NCBI GenBank assembly: GCA_003669585.1
Contig: QWOQ01000011.1
Span: 1-64,000, forward strand
Length of the DNA stretch: 64,000 nt
Origin: Planctomycetota bacterium
Lineage (GTDB): Bacteria; Planctomycetota; Planctomycetia; Pirellulales; UBA1268
Direction of reading: 5' to 3'
Each line of letters begins with the position of its first letter. Position 1 is the stretch's first letter. The notes under the pieces were generated by a model. That model was not told where the DNA came from. It ran no database searches and saw nothing but the letters and a program-made list of their open reading frames with translations. The position numbers and the translations under genes are program-made. Positions 29,301 through 36,100 of the stretch are shown piece after piece.

Positions 29301-30099
29301 GCCGAGTGTCAGTGGTGGCGTGCCTGTTACGGATTACATTGTTCAATACAGAACCAATGTTTCGAATTCGTTGTGGACGACGTTTAGCGATGGAGTGCGA
29401 ACCACACCTACGGCAATTGTGACTGGTCTGACCAATGGAGTGAGCTATCTCTTCCAGGTGGCGGCGGTGAATGCTGCCGGCACCAGTGGTTTTGTGCAGT
29501 CGGTCGGGGTGACCCCAATGACCGTGGCATCAGTTCCAACGGCTCTTGTTGGCACGTTTGGAAATGCTCGGGTCAGCCTAGTTTGGACGGCGCCGAGTGT
29601 CAGTGGTGGCGTGCCTATTACGGACTACACCGTCCAATATCGAAAGACGACCGATACGACTTGGACAACTTTTACGCACGTCGCATCGACGACGCCAGCG
29701 GCAACGGTTACCGGGCTGACCAATGGTACGAGCTACTACTTCCGCGTGGCGGCGGTGAACGCTGCCGGCCCAAGTGCTTTTGTACAGTCGCTGGCAGTGA
29801 CTCCAATGACTGTGGCAGATGCACCGACGAATATTAGTGGCATCAGCAGGCTCGGCGTGGCGTATCTCACGTGGAACGCTCCTTTGTCGAGCGGTGGTGC
29901 TGCCGTGACCCGTTACGAGATTACGTATTCGACCAACGGTGGAGTCTCGTGGACGACGTGGGGCACGGTAGCTAAAAACAGTGCTACAGTAAGTGGTTTG
30001 CCCACAGGACTGAATTACGTTTTCAAGATCCGTGCACAAAATGCTGCCGGTTGGAGCAATTTTTCATTGCCTTCGACCACTCCACTGCTCGTATCTTGA
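14308..30099 (+). CDS. Giant LEPR-motif multidomain surface protein with zinc-metalloprotease motif and 17 FN3 repeats
   Basis: 5263 aa from the ATG at 14308 (GAGG 10 bases upstream); an upstream TTG at 14281 lacks a ribosome site. Order: basic N-terminus (1-35), LEPRRVMA (37-44), Ig-like segments, a PPC-like domain (about 410-530, DVDLYKFSLTAPG), a metzincin-like zone with HEIGHSVGLAH at 721-731 and a following SMMG that could be the Met-turn, a second PPC-like domain (DIDLYKFTLENSG, about 770-890), a long beta-helix-like region (about 920-1640, opening IYVDKLSPSVGSNGS), more PPC-like segments (DPTDVDVYSVSG; STDVDWFSF), lectin/jelly-roll-like stretches, and 17 FN3 domains from residue 3615 to the end. 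The zinc ligands His-His-His and catalytic Glu are intact, so protease activity is plausible, target unknown. The protein ends right after the last FN3; no anchor, dockerin or sorting signal is visible. Convergent with uvrA. Confidence 0.93.
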   Translation: MSPRSFLSVVREVFHRRVRRSSRPLVRRRNLSHVENLEPRRVMAFDFVSAFPNAGALITEGVTEHQSPQQITIRFSPGVEIDPASLGGIVVTRSGGALDPFGNSNDIVVTPGSITVDDLPNENQVIVRFAETLPDDSYRITISGAGVTGLKTLAQINGAVTVPAENFRSGGSFELNFRLDLGAQVVSVVPQPILRAKTITLSSVPADGDLLEVAVRGGKMIFEFDNNTVSQSGNTRVSTTNRTVNQLAGDIANLLYPSGIPATAFGSELASAVAASAVVTVNGANFTPVMKFTRSGAVPTVSPVAIADGLLLSQLRDKVIVYFNPNDPLQKTSAENTRNYQLIETNASSGGDVAVNVPTSVSYDAISGTAVLTFAATLVDNKLYRLQVGGSTDNNGTIQTAINIGSVFLQPVSATPAFSTAAFLGDGSEGVNDVDLYKFSLTAPGTITITITPEASLNAVLRLFDSSGAAITTGVTVSTNGAGVVDTLSYAAPAGTFYGGVSSSANTNYSAIDGTGATGGLSRGAYKLEIASNVSVLASDENSSFDTATSLGKLGLAGQAVTAAINVRPVVQTPNGTLGFPTQPGTIDEPGHRQIAPDSGTHGGGPYGVSDASAISVGYYNFKDVYGSDPQGNILHNAITESQKQRTREIYELISYYTGVRYVESATGGTTIVTGDVRAASPGIPPTAVGGIAGGGLAIMNSTIDWGTSEFGGAWFGVAFHEIGHSVGLAHSYDVPSMMGKGLPADGVFPGDYDLVHLLGLYPKTGSDIDLYKFTLENSGKLSAETIVARPNTAVASELDTVLTLYKEDTVTHVRTLVARNDDYYGRDSFVGLDLASGDYYLAVTSTGNTNFNPEIENSGYGGRSDGVYELKLGFTPSPDAANTIVDTTGEPLDGDRDGQAGGSFNFWFVTASAANTIYVDKLSPSVGSNGSLSNPYNTINSALAAASGSTRVIRIVGNSGNAATFSDDQAYLIGTDLQGQSLADGSTFNVPVGVTVMIDEGSLFKLRASVIDVGSSSPIVSRAGASIQVLGTTQNQVQFTSYHNDLLGGNTDGVGPTAVGGQWGGIVLRKDSDSSTKKLFLNSISQAKFTYGGGNVYVDSQLQSFSPIHLESTRPTLSFNEIANSAGAAISADPNSFEDSNGRYGPEIRGNHIVNNTINGLFVRIRTNFGSPIDKLDVSARFKSTDIVYVIQENLVINGGVGGYILNATTGNVEARATGRLVVDPGVVVKLLGSRIELERGTAQLIAEGTPENRVIFTSLGDNRFGAGGTFDTNGNQPDLRTAGDWGGIVINAGSRGSIDNAYVAFGGGQTSIEGGFDQFNVFEVNQGELRLAHSRVENNAGGLASSDRTGRGFNASATIFARGAQPVVVGNDFRDNLGALISINANSLTDVQQGDPGRSSGAIDRDAQYDDNVGPLVRANLLSYTIDSSKVATLSVTNNGSGYTAAPTVTFSAPALGGTRATGVAILGTAAQAGQVIAVIVTNPGFGYPSAPSVVFTRAIGATTGSGAAAIAALGVRTSGGAITGVVVRAEEITVESVWDDIDIVHVLTGEIIVENFHTSTGIRLLSSTTSSLVVKLQGANAGFTAAGYGGDILDRIGGTVQIVGQPGYPVVLTSLKDDTVGASLDPLGVPTKDTNNDGASVGGAGDWRSLKFLPLSNDTNVRIVGESEKPNTGKIDSNQTPGTAQVLGVLAPNYATGTNSWESAQKKGGDDNRRMGFEVHGYVAADDPTDVDVYSVSGYAGSEVWIDIDKTTSLLDTMVELLDAAGTVLASSADSQTDSLLTGSTLGIAQVLEKDAWRSGDFYTQNPKDAGMRVILPGVVGTLTQYYVRIRSQPKYDATTTDVQYEADLRDATKVKAGMTSGKYELRIHLQQRDEKPGSTVRYADIRFPTVGIDVYGLPRNSQLVGESGESAADNGAFAGAQDLGNLLQADRNTLSVAGALASSTDVDWFSFILNYEQIQAIGGVNAGGKTWATVFDLDYGDGFRGDYTLSVFDYQGKLIYTGRDSNITDDQPGSGQGNDFDDLSRGSLGKLDPFIGSVMMPAGTPTSSGGVENGSAPAVPPPANTPFRYYVAVSSNEQLPSAIDASFKSSAHNELIRLEPVNSIRRIVEDHIGFTGYTDIGGGQVDPTGTAMINVEKISDLNTHITPFTLSDVVLFVSNSSSLYTVDARKATIETYINSYGGGSVGDIDMRPDGKLFQAIGVWGDAANVATLREIDSGTGAILSSTGDGVPDVPAAPANTDFWKMTSDTVDALAIRNTAVGQYVDEIYYSLRSGGVSWLYRGRTSGNASFDTNDTRFSLKGQITGTGVTGLTTGLQFRQDGWLDTKLYGVSNAGQFFEVNTGTGDATLLVDFSSTSLLTNKLNVGEGFAGLATAPNNLEDARYSGKLFAITTTGRLVCIDVSNNVLLTNVFDNNNDGFAEAAISTAIGVGSPTGLAFSPLDINLWHTTTRRSSDAGHGINNPIDNTRDGSKARPGGNQGSIDERFGGESMYFGLEKYDYSGATPYLNYQSTASQYGVETNRWQEELSTNTNIGNNYNLPGGSYGSLTTNPFSLVGYTYTDKPALYFNYFLQTQDASGASGSDAMRDSARMLFSIDNGLTWQLLATNNSSRSSLDTQDAELPNFISTSSKISTLTNQRVQELFDTASWRQARVDVGSLAGQANIRLRFDFSTAGEFDATQTTADSIKTLTAAATTTTMTLDSTNGLVVGMRVVGVGVPDGTTIASVTDSTRLELSGAATVSKWDRLSFYTNSATRKLLNNISGLANTTGSFTDPSRGQNNLFEGFYVDDIIVGFTERGEMVTGALTGQTDFFGLVTPSSGSTTVPQQSLQGEYQLEIRRGTEYGVQPKKSKSDVAIAQIFDTNDRFVEFPATPTTAQYSDGFETSSSTVAFAGANATSVAVLISLTGDVTAGSTVISNLSTTGDLVIGTVVEGAGIQTGTTIASKTGTTVTLSTPATATGPGSSLQFLNSTTNYFVLTAATTQGSAVISVAGLVGTVVLVVGMPVTGPGIPSNTIIQSIESTTQVTLSQVVAATNAAASLRFRDPLGVEQSEEFLGNSPIIPEGTNVGILTALSDGLTQKSRAVWSLNLFGEATSVLQVNYLTNTLQSVTALPDSFSGTSPTGSGIALSVDAGASWVAIYKFDATVRQWKTATVDLVAAANAAGISLKSPTLIGFFQSGNLTWNSGQGIALDELRITQTPPIINTGTIGDSNHVREQGQFIIENNIVTSAATYGISIDAGPRDGGTNIPHPGVVRNLPTLNNNRLVPGAVVVNNIVSKSGTAGILFSGDPNTGSVPVAAVPYGRIVNNTIYGGATQQGVGIQVTQNAGPTLLNNLFANLTTAVSVDTSSATNTVVGTSAFYNVKTQVTGVTASQSITLVSNPFVNATAGNFYPASGSPVIDSSINTLQDRNEYAVVLSPLLIPVSPIIAPDRDLYGQLRGDDPTQASSPGLGSNVFKDRGAIDRVDFTSPFMSIAAPLDQSQSLPFDRDPDLNDVRLEQSDAVGITQFILQITDFGVGIDMSTVVTQAFTLTRDGVLLVDGTDYLFRYIENSQQVIFESASLYPLGAYVITASSVASSAGVTGQLTDLANNTLLPNRTNGSTNFSIELADLPGAPTNVVGTYGNGLVNLAWSAPSANGSPITDYTIQYSSNSGGSWTSFAHVASTTASIIVTPLSNGTSYLFRVAAVNAVGTGAFSANSAAVTPMTTPDAPTSLSGNYGDQLISLSWTAPAVNGGSAVSDYSIQYRTNVLGSSWSTFNDGVSATASTSVTPLTNGTSYLFRVAAVNAVGIGAYCAESAPFTPMRSPDAPTNLVGLFGNSEVSLTWTIPASNGGSLLTDYLVEYRLATSAGWTVFVDGTSTTNAATVTGLTNGLSYYFRVAAVNIVGPSAYVVSLPVTPMTVPGVPTFIFVVPSSGQPVGKVDLTWVPPGTPPVVDDGGSAITDYVVEYKKATDVSWILFNDGLSSAVTLTVPNLVNGTFYEFRIKAVNAAGSGAFTSSSPQVKPVGQPTEPLSVVGVSGDSQIGLTWSAPVSNGGDPLSDYAIQYSSNSGGSWTSFTHVASTATTATVTSLVNGTSYLFQVAAINSYGSGNFSVSSLSVVPMAKPSAPTAPVGISGNGLVNLSWTAPAANGSPISDYSIQYRTNVLGSSWSTFNDGVSATASTIVTPLTNGTSYLFRVAAVNAVNTGDYSAESAPVTPMTFASPPAAPVGTSGNGLVNLSWTAPAANGSPISDYKIQFRTNVSGSSWSIFNDGVSTTASTIVTPLSNGTSYLFRVAAVNAVGVGAYSGESNSVIPMTVTAAPTSLVGTFGNAQVSLSWNAPLSIGGSAISDYAIEYSSNSGTSWTSFAHAASTTTAATVTSLSNGTSYLFRVAAVNGAGTGAFVQSVAIIPKTVASAPTALVGAFGNAQVILTWSVPASTGGSSITDYSILYRVNTPSSSWSTFTHGASAATTATVAGLANGTSYVFQVAALNVVGLGAFSAESLPVTPMTTADVPTGLAGTFGNSQVSLNWNAPLSNGGSAISTYAIEYSSNSGTSWTSFVHAASTTTAATVTGLTNGTSYLFRVAAVNGAGTGVAVVSAAIIPQTVASAPTALVGAFGNTQVNLSWTAPAVNGGSSVSDYLIQFRLNTSDSTWNSFVHSASVQTSISVTGLVNGMSYLFQVAAVNGAGAGAFVQSTAVTPATVASSPTNLVGTFGNAQASLSWTAPLSNGGTAISNYAIEYSSNSGMSWTSFAHAASTVTAATVTSLTNGTSYLFRVAAVNAAGTGAAVVSAAVIPKTVASVPTSLNATFGDRKVTLAWTLPTANGGVAITDYAVQYRRSSDAAWTTFIDGVSVATSASVTNLVNGTSYDFQIGAVNAAGTGNYAQILAVTPKTVATVPSLLVGTFGNAQVGLSWTAPLSNGGSAISTYAIEYSSNGGTSWTSFAHAASTTTAATVTGLTNGTSYLFRVAAVNGAGTGAFVQSVAITPKTVASVPTALVGTFGNAQVSLAWTAPSVSGGVPVTDYIVQYRTNVSNSLWTTFSDGVRTTPTAIVTGLTNGVSYLFQVAAVNAAGTSGFVQSVGVTPMTVASVPTALVGTFGNARVSLVWTAPSVSGGVPITDYTVQYRKTTDTTWTTFTHVASTTPAATVTGLTNGTSYYFRVAAVNAAGPSAFVQSLAVTPMTVADAPTNISGISRLGVAYLTWNAPLSSGGAAVTRYEITYSTNGGVSWTTWGTVAKNSATVSGLPTGLNYVFKIRAQNAAGWSNFSLPSTTPLLVS
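25150..30096 (+). repeat. 17 tandem fibronectin type III domain repeats, about 291 bp each
   Basis: Each unit begins near APTxLVGxFGNAQVSLSW and ends near RVAAVNxxGxGxFxxxxxVTPMT, the classic FN3 strand pattern (Trp in strand B, Tyr/Phe in strand F). The units average 97 codons. Units around 27240, 27810, 28390 and 28970 share long almost identical nucleotide stretches (AATTGAGTATTCAAGC-type and GCACAAGCTATCTGTTCCGC), while others are diverged, pointing to unequal exchange or gene conversion inside the array. Confidence 0.88.
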
Positions 30100-30171
30100 T
30101 CCGAGAAAATTCAGACGACAATTGCACGACATCTGAAATCATCGAGATGTGAGTATCGCATTCAGCGAGCT

Positions 30172-33100
30172 TTACGACGACTTTGACGACGGTTTCGTTT
30201 TCGATTGTGGCCGACGCTTTTTTCCAGTTGGCGTGATTGCATGTGAGGCAGTCATCTCCAACAGCCCAAACGCATCAAGAGCTTCTCCGGTGTGGCTGCG
30301 AAGCAGACCAACCGTGTCACGGGGAGAGATCTGTTTTTTCCACTGGCGCGAATGGATGACAAGATCTTCAGGAGGTCCGATCACGACCACCTGTCCACCA
30401 CCGTCACCCGCCTCAGGGCCCATGTCGATCACCCAGTCGGCAGCGGCAATTACTTCGAGATTGTGCTCGATTACGACGACCGTGTTCCCTGCCTCGACGA
30501 GCCGTTCGAGGACGCCCAGTAGTTTTTCAATATCGCTAAAGTGCAGGCCGGTTGTTGGTTCATCGAGAATATAGAGCGTGCGTCCGGTGCCAGGTTTTGA
30601 AAGTTCTCGAGCGAGCTTTACACGCTGGGCCTCTCCGCCGGAAAGCTGCGGAGCCGGCTGCCCAAGTTTTACATAGCCGAGTCCGACGTCGACGAGCGTG
30701 CCGAGAATTTTTGTAATCTGAGGCACCGTGGCAAAGAGTTTTGCAGCATCCGAAATACTCGATTCGAGCACGTCGGCAATCGACAGGCCGTGCCAGGTGG
30801 GCACGAGCGTTTCTAAAAAATAGCGGCGACCGCGACAGGCTTCGCACTCAATCCAAACATCCGGAAGGAAGTGCATTTCGACGCATCGCTGTCCAAGCCC
30901 TTCACACGTTTCACAACGTCCACCGGAAACATTGAAGCTGAACGTGCGAGGCGAAAATCCGCGTTTGCGTGATTCTGGCAATTGAGCAAAGAGCGAACGA
31001 ATGTGGTCGAACACGCCAGTGTACGTTGCGGGAGTTGAGCCCGGCGTTGATCCGATTGCGGCTTGATCAACTAAAATAACCTTGTCGAGCAAGTTACTCT
31101 TATCAATGCTCTCGTGCATGCCGGGCTGTTCCCGTGCCGCATGAAGCCGTCGGGCCAAGGCTCGCCAGAGAACTTCCAGAATCAGCGATGTTTTTCCACT
31201 GCCACTTGGACCAGTGACGGCTGTCAATACTCCGAGTGGAATTCGAACGTCGAGATTACGCAGCGTTCGATGCCGAATGCCTCGCAGCGAGAGCCACTGC
31301 TTTGGTGTGCGGCGGCCATGCTCGAACTTCTGCAGGAGCGTCGCGTCGCAGGCCCGCTTCGATCGTGACATCACACCGGATTTCGAAGATCCTAGATAGG
31401 GGCCAGTGACGCTCGAAGACTGCTTTGAAAGTTTGTCGGGTCGCGCCCGAGCAACAATCGTTCCGCCTTCGCGGCCTGCGCCGGGGCCAAAGTCGAGAGC
31501 GTATTCGGCGCTTGCGACAACGTCGCGGTCGTGTTCGACAATCACGAGCGTATTTCCAAGATCGCGGAGTTTTCCCAGTGCGGCAATAAGTCGCTGCGTG
31601 TCGCGAGCATGCAGCCCAATGGTCGGTTCGTCGAGTACGTAGAGCACGCCTGTGAGACCACTGCCAACTTGTGCTGCCAGCCGAATTCTCTGCAATTCAC
31701 CGCCAGAAAGACTCGATGCGGGTCTGGAAAGATCAAGGTACTCAAGTCCAACATCGACAAGAAACGCAACACGCGAAAGAAGCTCTCGCAAAAGATCCCC
31801 TGCAATCTTTTTTTCGCGATCGTCCAGCACGATGGCGAGAAGATCTTTCTGCAGTCGATCCAGCGGCAATTTGCACCAGACGTCGAGGGCGCGACCCCAC
31901 AGCAACACATGCGATGCAACCGATTCTAATCGGCTTCCACCACACTGAGAACATGGCACCTCGCCCATCACTGCATCGACAGCAGGTCGCAGCGACGTTA
32001 CCAATCGGGCCGCCTCCTCGCAGGCAGCCTCAAGGCCCTTGAACTGAAATGAAAACCACGCGCCGCTTCCCGATATTCCCCGAGGCCGTGGTACGGCGAT
32101 CCATTTTTCACCGGTTCCCTCAAAGAGCACGCGCTGATCGATGCCGGAGAGTTCTGAGAGCGGCACGTCGATTGGAATTTTTTCCGAGGCAGCCAGGGCT
32201 GAAAGCATCGCGAGGCTCGTGCGGTTGTCGAGATCTGGCCAAAGATCAAGTGCGCCTCCGGCAAGAGAGGCGGATGCATCTTTGAGAAGCGCTCGATGTT
32301 CGACACCGGTACGTGTGCCGATCCCCTGACAGCGCGGGCACCATCCAAGCGGACTGTTAAACGAAAATCGTTGCGGCGTGAGCGGCTCAAAACCGAGACC
32401 GCATCCCGGACAGGCAAGCCTTCGACTATGCACCTCGATCGGCCAGTCGGGTTCGTCGATACCATCTTTTGCAATGGCAACCAGCACGGTGCCACTTCCC
32501 GCGTCAAGAGCCGTTTCAACACTCGATGCCAGGCGACTGCGTTCCAAGGGATCTGTTGAAACGCGGTCGACGACAATTTCAATCCGACTTTTACGTTTGC
32601 GATCAAGAGTTGGAGGCGAGTCAAGGTGATGCGTGCGGCCATCGACGCGCACCCGCACGAAACCGGCCGATCGAAGATGTTTGAAGAGCGCTTCCGGAGT
32701 TTGACCAACTCGCGGCGTCACTGGAGCAAGCAAGAGGAGCTTTGTTCCTGGATCGTGTTCGAGCAAGCGATCGACCACCGCATCGACGCTCTGTGCACCG
32801 ACTGGAATTCGACAATCGGGGCACAGCATCACGCCGAGTCGTGCCGCAAGCACTCGAAAATAGTCATACATCTCGGTGAGCGTGCCAACAGAAGACCTCG
32901 GCGTGTGGCCGGCGTGCTTCTGTTCGATAGCAACCGCAGGTGAGAGTCCATCAATCTTTTCAAAAAGCGGCTTCGGTACATGTCCGATAAACTGCCTGGC
33001 ATAGGGACTCAGGCTTTCAACGTATCGTCGCTGGCCTTCGGCGTAGAGCGTATCCATGGCCAGTGATGTTTTTCCTGAACCGCTTGGACCGCAGCAAACT

Positions 33101-36100
33101 GTCATCGCACCGCGCGGAATGTCGGCATCAATATGTTTCAGATTGTGTTGGGATGCTCCTCGGATTTGAATTGACACAGGGCCAGAATCGCGAGACTGCG
33201 AAGCGGCAGAGTGTTTTGAAAGAACCGATGTCTTTCGTGTCGTTTTCGAAGGCTTTTTTCGTCCTGCGGCCAGAACAGATTTCATCGCTCGGCCAGTATG
33301 AGATGCGGCGACGCCGGCGATCTGCTCGGGAGTGCCGACGGCAACAATGTATCCGCCTGCATCTCCCCCCTCGGGGCCAAGATCGATCACCCAATCGGAA
33401 CGCTTTACGACGTCGAGATTATGTTCCACAACGAGTACGGTATTGCCAGCATCCACGAGTCGTTCGAGCACCGTGACGAGTTGCCGCACATCGGCCATGT
33501 GCAACCCCGTCGTCGGTTCATCGAGAATGTAGAGCGTGCGGCCGGTGGATTTCTTCGCGAGTTCTCGGGAGAGTTTGACTCGCTGTGCCTCTCCTCCGGA
33601 AAGCGTAGGAGAGGGCTGTCCAAGCGTGAGATAATCAAGCCCTACATCACAGAGCGTCTGAAGTTTTCGAGCAACATCCGGCACGTCGGAAAAAACTTCT
33701 AGCGCATCTCCCACTTCCATGGCCAGCAATTCGGCTACATTTTTCCCCTTCCATCGCACCTCGAGCGTCTCTCGATTGAATCGGCTGCCTGCGCACTGTG
33801 AACAGGTGACCCAGATGTCGGCCAGAAAATCCATGTCGAGCCGGTTGGCACCATGTCCTTCGCAGCCTTCGCATCGACCGCCTGCAACATTGAAGCTGAA
33901 TCGACCCGGTTTCCAACCACGTTTTTTTGATTCAGAAAGCATGGTGAACAAAACTCGAATGTCATCCCACACTTTTACGTAGGTGGCTGGATTGCTGCGA
34001 GGAGTGCGACCGATTGGAGACTGATCGATCACAATTACTTTGTCGAGTGCTTCGGCACCTTGAATCGAATCAAATGCGCCGGGCTGCGCAATCTCACTGC
34101 CGAGGAATCGTCGAAGTTCCGGTTCGAGGACGTCGCCCACAAGTGAACTCTTGCCGCTGCCAGAAACACCCGTTACGCAGACAAGGTTACCTAACGGAAT
34201 CTCAACGTTGATGCCTTTGAGATTGTTGTGCCGCACTCCCGAAAGAAGAACCACGCCACTACGATTTCGACGCACGGACGGAGTTTCAATTCTGTCTCGA
34301 CCCGAAAGAAATGCACCCGTAATACTTCGCAGAGACTGTGCAACTGCTTGCGGCGGGCCTTCGGCAACAACCTCTCCGCCGCGTTTTCCAGGACCTGGAC
34401 CAAAGTCGATCACCCAATCGGCAGCGCGGATCGTCTCTTCATCATGTTCAACAACGACGACTGTGTTGCCCTTGTCTCGCAATGATTCAAGTGCCGAGAT
34501 CAGTTTTGCATTGTCGCGGGCATGCAAGCCGATCGAAGGCTCATCGAGTACGTAGAGCACTCCGGAAAGCCCTGAACCGATTTGTGCAGCAAGCCGAATC
34601 CGCTGACTTTCGCCTCCGGAAAGCGTAGGGGCTTTTCGTTCAAGGGAGAGATAACCCAAGCCAACCTGATCGAGGAAAGCAAGCCTTCCACGAATTTCCT
34701 TGAGCAGTTCTTCTGCGATAACAGATTGCGTTCCATCGAGTTCCAAGTCGCTGAAAAAGGTGAGTGCATCAGCAATCGGCAACGAGCAAACTTGGTCGAG
34801 AGACCTTTCGGGAGTTTTTCGAAACTGTGGATCGCGCGATGTGATGCGTACGGCTCGAGCAAGGGGTGAGAGTCTTGCACCGCCACAGTCGTGGCAGGGC
34901 GTGACCTTCATAAGTTTTTCCATTTGACGTCGGATGATGCTACTTTTTGCCACGCGCCAGCGGGCCAGCAGCATCGACAGAATCCCCTCAAAACGCGTTT
35001 GCATACCACGGGTTGCTCGACCTCGTCGCCAGGAAACGTCGATTTCATCCAGACCCGTGCCAACAAGCCAAAACTTTTTATGGGCCGTCGACAATTCATT
35101 CCACGGCGTATCGAGGAGAGTTCCTTCGGGAAGTTTGCGTTTGCGTTCACCGTGCGCAGCCACTGCCGAGAAAAGCCGCCTTAGCCAACGGGGCATCTCT
35201 CTCCACGATCCGAGTACTCCCATGGCCCCTTTTTTAATTGAGCGTTCCGGTGAATCAACGAGCAGATCAGGGTCGATACCGTAGATCTCACCGAGGCCTT
35301 CGCAACTCGGACAAGCACCTTGTGGACTATTAAAGCTAAAGAGTTGCGGTTCTGGGTTGGGATAGCTTGTGCCACAGGAGAGGCATGCGTAGAGACTCGA
35401 AAAAACCAGGTCTTCCGAGTTCTCGCTGAGAGCGGAAGCAGTCGTCGACGTAACTTGCTCTGAAGCAACAATACTGTCTTCAATGACCAAAACCTGACCG
35501 GTTCCCATGCGTAGCGCCAAGGCGACTGCCTCAGTGAGTCGACTGCGATCGAGTGCGTTTGGTGTAAGGCGATCAATCACAACTTCAATTGAATGCTTGA
35601 CAAGTTTTTCAAGCGGTGGAGGATCTTCGACGCGCACAATGTGCCCATCGACTCTGGCGCGAGTGAACCCCTGTCGCACAAGATCGGTAAAGAGGTCGCG
35701 GTGCTCACCTTTTCCATTTCGTATCAATGGCGCAAGCACCAAGACTCGTTGCCCGTGCCGGGCCGTAAGAATTCTTTCCACGATTGCATCGCGCGGTTGG
35801 GCTTCGAGCATTTTGTCGCAGACCGGGCAGTGCGAACGCCCGGTTCGCGCCCAAAGCACTCGCAGAAAATCGTGGATCTCGGTCATCGTGGCAACCGTTG
35901 AACGGGGATTATTCCCAGCCGATTTTTGCGCAATCGAAATGGATGGAGAAAGCCCCGTGACGCTGTCGACGTCTGGACGGGGAAGCTGTCCAAGAAACTG
36001 TCTGGCAAATGTGGAAAGACTCTCGACGTATCGTCGCTGGCCTTCGGCATAGAGCGTGTCGAAAGCAAGGCTCGATTTTCCGGAACCACTCACGCCCGAC

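Noticed and set aside
30129..30150. Hairpin ACATCT/AGATGT between the convergent giant gene and uvrA
   Set aside because: Only a 6-bp stem with a 10-base loop and no T-run on either strand, so not enough for a terminator.
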